Below are positions 60,654 to 64,000 of a DNA stretch of 64,000 bases, piece after piece. The translations under genes and the position numbers were made by a program. A model generated the notes under the pieces. That model had not been told where the DNA came from. It saw nothing but the letters and a program-made list of their open reading frames with translations, and made no database searches. The stretch's first letter is position 1, and each line of letters starts with the position of its first letter. This stretch comes from Altericroceibacterium spongiae (GTDB taxonomy: Bacteria; Pseudomonadota; Alphaproteobacteria; Sphingomonadales; Sphingomonadaceae): the NCBI RefSeq assembly GCF_003610805.1, contig NZ_RAPF01000001.1, forward strand, positions 62,001 through 126,000. Reading direction: 5' to 3'.

Positions 60654-62428
60654 GAGATATGCCCGCCAATCTGCCGGAAGAAGCTCCTCTTGAAATGACC
60701 TTGCAGAAGCTGGAGGGCAATCCCCCCGGCTCGATCGAGGTCAAGACGACGCCGCAGGGCCTGCTGGGCAAACGTTTACTGCTTATCGCGGCAACCGGCG
60801 TGCTCGGCATGGCGGCCTCAACCGAAGTGCGCTTCGCCTTTTCGCGCGACGGGCTGGATTTCATCGAAATCCTGCTGCTGCTGCTTTTCGTGCCACTCTT
60901 TTGCTGGATTGCCTTCGGCTTCGTCAGTTCGACCATCGGTTTTATCAAGTTGATGGTCGGGGGGCATCCGGGCTTTACCGCGATCACCGGATCGATCCGC
61001 GATCTGGATAATCGCACGGCGGTGCTGATGCCGGTCTATAATGAAGGCGTGGACGCGGTGATGGGCCGGGTGGAAGCCATGGCCACATCCATCGCGGCGG
61101 CCGGTGTTGGCAAACATGTCGATTTCTTCATTCTCAGCGATTCCAATCCCGAACACGGGAAGGAAGAATGGGCGGCATGGGAAAAAATCGCGCGCGAGGC
61201 GCCGATCAATGTTTATTATCGCCGCCGTGAGAAGAATATCGCCCGCAAACCGGGCAATATTTCCGAATGGCTGGAGCGTTTCGGCAGCGCTTATGAATAT
61301 ATGGTCATCCTCGATGCCGACAGTCTGATGAGTGGCGATGCCATTCACGGCATGATTTCCATCATGGAACAGCGCCCCTCTATCGGCCTGCTTCAGACCG
61401 TGCCGATGACGATCAATGCCCGAACCGTTTTCCAGCGCTGGATGCAATTTGCCGGTTATGCTTACGGGCCGATCGCTTCTGCCGGGCTGCTCTGGTGGTC
61501 GGGATCGGAAGCCAATTTCTGGGGCCATAATGCCATTGTCCGGGTGAAGGCTTTTGCCGAGAGCTGCGGTCTGCCGCAACTGGGCGGAGCGCCGCCTTTC
61601 GGCGGGCATATTCTCAGCCACGATATGGTGGAATCGGCACTGCTGCGCCGCCGGGGCTGGGCTGTCCATATGCTGATGATCGATGGCAGTTATGAGGAGT
61701 TTCCCCCGACCATTGTCGATCACGCCATTCGCGACCGGCGCTGGATGCAGGGCAATCTCCAGCATTTGCGTCTGCTCGATGCCCCGGGGCTGCACTGGAC
61801 GAGCCGGATGCATCTGCTGATCGGGGCTTCGGCCTATCTCACATCGCCCGCCTGGCTGGTGCTGATTATAACGGCCATCGCGCAAGCGGGCTTTCAGGGC
61901 CATAACCCGATCACCGAGACCACGCCGCCGAGTGTTTTGTGGCTCACCATCCTGTTGTTGTTCGGCCCCAAATTCATGGGCCTGACATGGTTGCTGTCCA
62001 GACGCGAGCGGCGCGAGCGTTATGGCGGTACATGGTCGGTCATCAAATCGGTATTGCTGGAAATTCCGCTCGCCGTGCTGCTGGCTCCCGTTACTATGGT
62101 CAATCAGCTTCTGGCCCTGGGTGAGATATTGCTCGGGCGGTCGTCGGGCTGGAATGCCCAGTCGCGCGAAGCGAAAGGGCTGACGGTGCGCGATGTGCTG
62201 CCCAATCTCAAACCGCATATCCTGCTGGGTGTATTGTTTGCAGCTACGGTGTTCATCGATCCGATCACCGCCGCCTGGCTTTCGCCGCTGACTATCGGCC
62301 TGCTGACCGCTCCATGGCTGGTCAGTCTGACATCGCGCACCGGTGCGGGTGCGGTGCTGGGTCGCAATGGCTATTTCAAGGTGCCGCCGCCGATCAATGT
62401 GGGCCGGGTGCCCAGTGAACTGGTCTGA
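60650..62428 (+). CDS. opgH: Membrane glucosyltransferase OpgH
   Basis: 592 residues, much shorter than E. coli OpgH (~850). GT2-type catalytic core: VLMPVYNEG, ILSDSN (Asp164), LDADS (Asp222/224), SHDMVE (Asp325) and RDRRWMQGNLQH (the RW motif). Transmembrane helices at ~40-60, ~75-100 and four or more after residue 385. The long cytoplasmic N- and C-terminal extensions of enterobacterial OpgH are missing. It polymerises and probably moves the glucan across the inner membrane. ATG at 60650 lies in the ATGA overlap with opgG; a later ATG at 60659 is possible. A strong terminator follows. Confidence 0.92.
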   Translation: MRDMPANLPEEAPLEMTLQKLEGNPPGSIEVKTTPQGLLGKRLLLIAATGVLGMAASTEVRFAFSRDGLDFIEILLLLLFVPLFCWIAFGFVSSTIGFIKLMVGGHPGFTAITGSIRDLDNRTAVLMPVYNEGVDAVMGRVEAMATSIAAAGVGKHVDFFILSDSNPEHGKEEWAAWEKIAREAPINVYYRRREKNIARKPGNISEWLERFGSAYEYMVILDADSLMSGDAIHGMISIMEQRPSIGLLQTVPMTINARTVFQRWMQFAGYAYGPIASAGLLWWSGSEANFWGHNAIVRVKAFAESCGLPQLGGAPPFGGHILSHDMVESALLRRRGWAVHMLMIDGSYEEFPPTIVDHAIRDRRWMQGNLQHLRLLDAPGLHWTSRMHLLIGASAYLTSPAWLVLIITAIAQAGFQGHNPITETTPPSVLWLTILLLFGPKFMGLTWLLSRRERRERYGGTWSVIKSVLLEIPLAVLLAPVTMVNQLLALGEILLGRSSGWNAQSREAKGLTVRDVLPNLKPHILLGVLFAATVFIDPITAAWLSPLTIGLLTAPWLVSLTSRTGAGAVLGRNGYFKVPPPINVGRVPSELV

Positions 62429-62432
62429 ACGA

Positions 62433-62470
62433 AAAACCCCTCCCCGGAACGGGTCCGGGGAGGGGTTTTC
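62433..62470 (+). terminator. Strong terminator after opgH (also faces the convergent gene)
   Basis: AAAACCCCTCCCCGGA (62433-62448) pairs over 16 bp with TCCGGGGAGGGGTTTT (62454-62469) around a 5-nt loop; A and T runs flank it, so it can stop transcription from both sides. Confidence 0.93.
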
Positions 62471-62491
62471 TTCGGCCTTGCTGAATGACAG

Positions 62492-63340
62492 TCAGGCCGG
62501 TGTTTTTTCCCCGCGCAGATGAGCGGTTTCCTCACCCGTGCTCCTGGGCCCGGTATTGCGGCTGACCAGCCCGCCGCCCATTTTCGCGGCATCGCGAATA
62601 AAGGGTTCGGGATCGCCTTCGCGCAATTCGAGACCGAAGAGCGGGGACATGCCTTCATGACGGCCCAGTCCGCCGAACAGATCGAAGCCGCGATCGATCC
62701 AGTCGCGCAGCGGATCGTCTTCGGTTAGCACAGGCGTATCGGCTACCGAGGCGCAGAACAGGAACACCGCCAGCAAGCGGTAATCGGCATAATTCGGGCT
62801 GTCGCCGCCGAACCATTTGTGGTTGCGCAAAGTGGTGCGCAGGATTTCCAGTTGCGGCGGAACCTGCGGCAGACGGTCTTCGCGCCCGATAATGATGTCT
62901 TCGATCTTATTGCCGAACATACGTTCGCGGCTTTCGGTCACATAGGCGTGATCCTCGGGCACTGAACGGTCGCGATAGGATTTGATGAAACAGGTCATCC
63001 ATGGGCTGATAGCGGTTTTCCACAGCCAGTTTTCCAGCGTCTGGGTGAGAACCTTTTCGCTTTCGCTGCCGATCAGCCGCGGCCGGTCAGGATAAGTCTC
63101 GTCGAGATATTCGGCAATCAGCCAGCTATCGAGCACCCATTTGCCATCGTCCTGAATGGCGGGAAGCCTTTCGGTATGGCCACCGGTCCGGTCCATGATT
63201 CCGGTGAAGCCACCGGGGACAATGTCAAGATCGAAGCCCTTGTGTTTGAGGGCATATTTGGTCGCCCAGACAAAGGGGCTGATCGTGCAGCCACTGGCAA
63301 GCTGGAGATCGTAGAAGGTAATAGTGTTGTTTTGAGCCAC
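62492..63340 (-). CDS. ligE: LigE-like beta-etherase, glutathione S-transferase superfamily
   Basis: 282 residues from the GTG at 63340 (AGAGGA upstream), giving the N-terminus MAQNNTITFYDLQLASGC, close to what I recall of LigE of Sphingobium SYK-6 (281 residues). The thioredoxin fold includes ISPFVWATKYALKHKGFD and DSWLIAEYLDETYPDRP; the C-terminal helical domain has REDRLPQVPPQLE and GRHEGMSPLFGLELREGDPEP. LigE cleaves beta-aryl ether bonds of lignin dimers with glutathione. Stereospecificity and substrate cannot be read. The upstream IS110 remnant begins 281 bp from its start. Convergent with opgH through a shared terminator. Confidence 0.82.
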   Translation of the reverse strand: MAQNNTITFYDLQLASGCTISPFVWATKYALKHKGFDLDIVPGGFTGIMDRTGGHTERLPAIQDDGKWVLDSWLIAEYLDETYPDRPRLIGSESEKVLTQTLENWLWKTAISPWMTCFIKSYRDRSVPEDHAYVTESRERMFGNKIEDIIIGREDRLPQVPPQLEILRTTLRNHKWFGGDSPNYADYRLLAVFLFCASVADTPVLTEDDPLRDWIDRGFDLFGGLGRHEGMSPLFGLELREGDPEPFIRDAAKMGGGLVSRNTGPRSTGEETAHLRGEKTPA

Positions 63341-63551
63341 GGCATCCTCTTTTGCTGCGATGGTTTTGGTTGCCCTGTGCATAGGGCGATGTTGGCAAAG
63401 GTGCCAGACTCTTTCTGGAAAAGTCCGGTCATAATCAAATTAAGCCAAAAATTACGTCGCTGACGGTCTGTTTTTCCGAAGCGATTTACGGCACGGGCCG
63501 CGACCCGGATTTTTCAACCACCGGCGCAGCAGCCCGCCAGCGCATAAAAAA

Positions 63552-63626
63552 TACCATGCTGGACGGCGGCGCGGCTGACTGCTGCGATGCCGGAACATTC
63601 CAATCATAGGAGTTTCCAGCATGGTA
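63552..63626. repeat. 12-bp inverted repeat flanking the IS110 leader
   Basis: TACCATGCTGGA (63552-63563) and TCCAGCATGGTA (63615-63626) are exact reverse complements; the right arm contains the transposase start codon. IS110/IS1111 elements may carry subterminal repeats and a bridge RNA in the noncoding end, so this may be part of that region. The rest of 63341-63551 holds the GST promoter and no gene that I can see. Confidence 0.7.
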
Positions 63627-64000
63627 AAGAAAGCAACACGCATTTCGCGGTTTGTGGCGGGTTTTGAAGGATGCAGGTTTCAACGTGTCGGTCATTGCAG
63701 CCTCGCGCATTCCACGCGGATATGCTGCGGCGGCCAAGAACGACCGGCTGGATGCGGTGAAGCTGGCGACGTACTATGCGCGAGGACTGTTGCGCCCGAT
63801 TGCGATCCCGTCAGTCGAACAAGAGGGCTACCGAGCGTTGGTACGTTGCCGCAAACGGATCGCGGAGAGCCGGGGCAAGATCAAACAGAAGATCAAGGGC
63901 TTCTTGCGGGCGTCTGGCCTTGATGAACCACACAGCATCCAAGAGTGGTCCCTAGCAGCATCCGCCGACTGACGGCGCTGGATGTGCCGCCACAGCACCA
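63621..64000 (+). pseudogene. IS110-family transposase, truncated and frameshifted
   Basis: ATG 63621 opens a frame (MVKKATRISRFVAG) that soon loses similarity; the transposase continues in another frame from ~63655 (VLKDAGFNVSVIAASRIPRG, KNDRLDAVKLATYYARGLL, CRKRIAESRGKIKQKIKGFL) and stops at 63972, while the expected RRLTALDVPPQH appears in a third frame up to the window edge. Compared with intact IS110 proteins, about 60 N-terminal residues of the DEDD RuvC-like domain seem deleted. It is an inactive remnant; the downstream part is outside the window. Confidence 0.8.

Overview
The window looks like alphaproteobacterial DNA, most probably from a sphingomonad (order Sphingomonadales; Novosphingobium, Sphingobium and Erythrobacter relatives are candidates). 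This rests on several signs. Two large TonB-dependent receptors carry the typical N-terminal and C-terminal features. The SOS box upstream of imuA has the alphaproteobacterial GTTC-N7-GTTC form. Nodulation-type (NodT/OprM) outer-membrane efflux lipoproteins recur, and a glutathione S-transferase very close to the lignin beta-etherase LigE sits near the right end. No rRNA, tRNA or CRISPR array was seen.

Left end (1-8800): a mobilization module (relaxase fragment cut by the window edge, a MobC-like protein and a third small gene, all reading left), then a divergent ABC-F ATPase. Next comes an EmrB/EmrA/NodT multidrug efflux operon read leftward, with a divergent TetR repressor. Two near-identical palindromes lie between them, each holding the ribosome binding site of one of the two divergent genes. 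A second TetR gene and a 58-residue membrane peptide follow.

Middle left (8900-27300): gamma-glutamyltranspeptidase divergent from a TonB receptor; a DEAD-box RNA helicase; a Pit phosphate transporter; and a three-gene operon of CDP-alcohol phosphotransferase, HIT protein and tandem nucleotidyltransferase, which looks like a route to a phosphodiester-linked polar lipid or soluble metabolite. A GMC oxidoreductase, an ECF sigma/anti-sigma pair, and a DUF6607-like protein with a Fur-box-preceded TonB receptor complete this part.

Middle (27300-42300): a TetR-controlled metallo-hydrolase/porin/aromatic-acid-type MFS cluster. It is followed by an aldehyde dehydrogenase/alcohol dehydrogenase/DUF779 operon with an AcoR-like regulator that lacks the AAA+ domain. 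The SOS mutagenesis cassette imuA-imuB-dnaE2 closes the region.

Right (42300-64000): a secreted glycerophosphodiesterase; an RND tripartite pump divergent from an OmpR-type two-component pair; a universal stress protein/P-type ATPase/cyclopropane fatty acid synthase stress cluster; and a compact operon joining an outer-membrane factor and an HlyD-type adaptor to OpgG and OpgH, with no ABC or RND pump. The LigE-like enzyme and a broken IS110-family transposase close the window. The best candidates for something undescribed are the OMF-HlyD-OpgG-OpgH operon (possible glucan export) and the CDP-alcohol/HIT/tandem nucleotidyltransferase operon.
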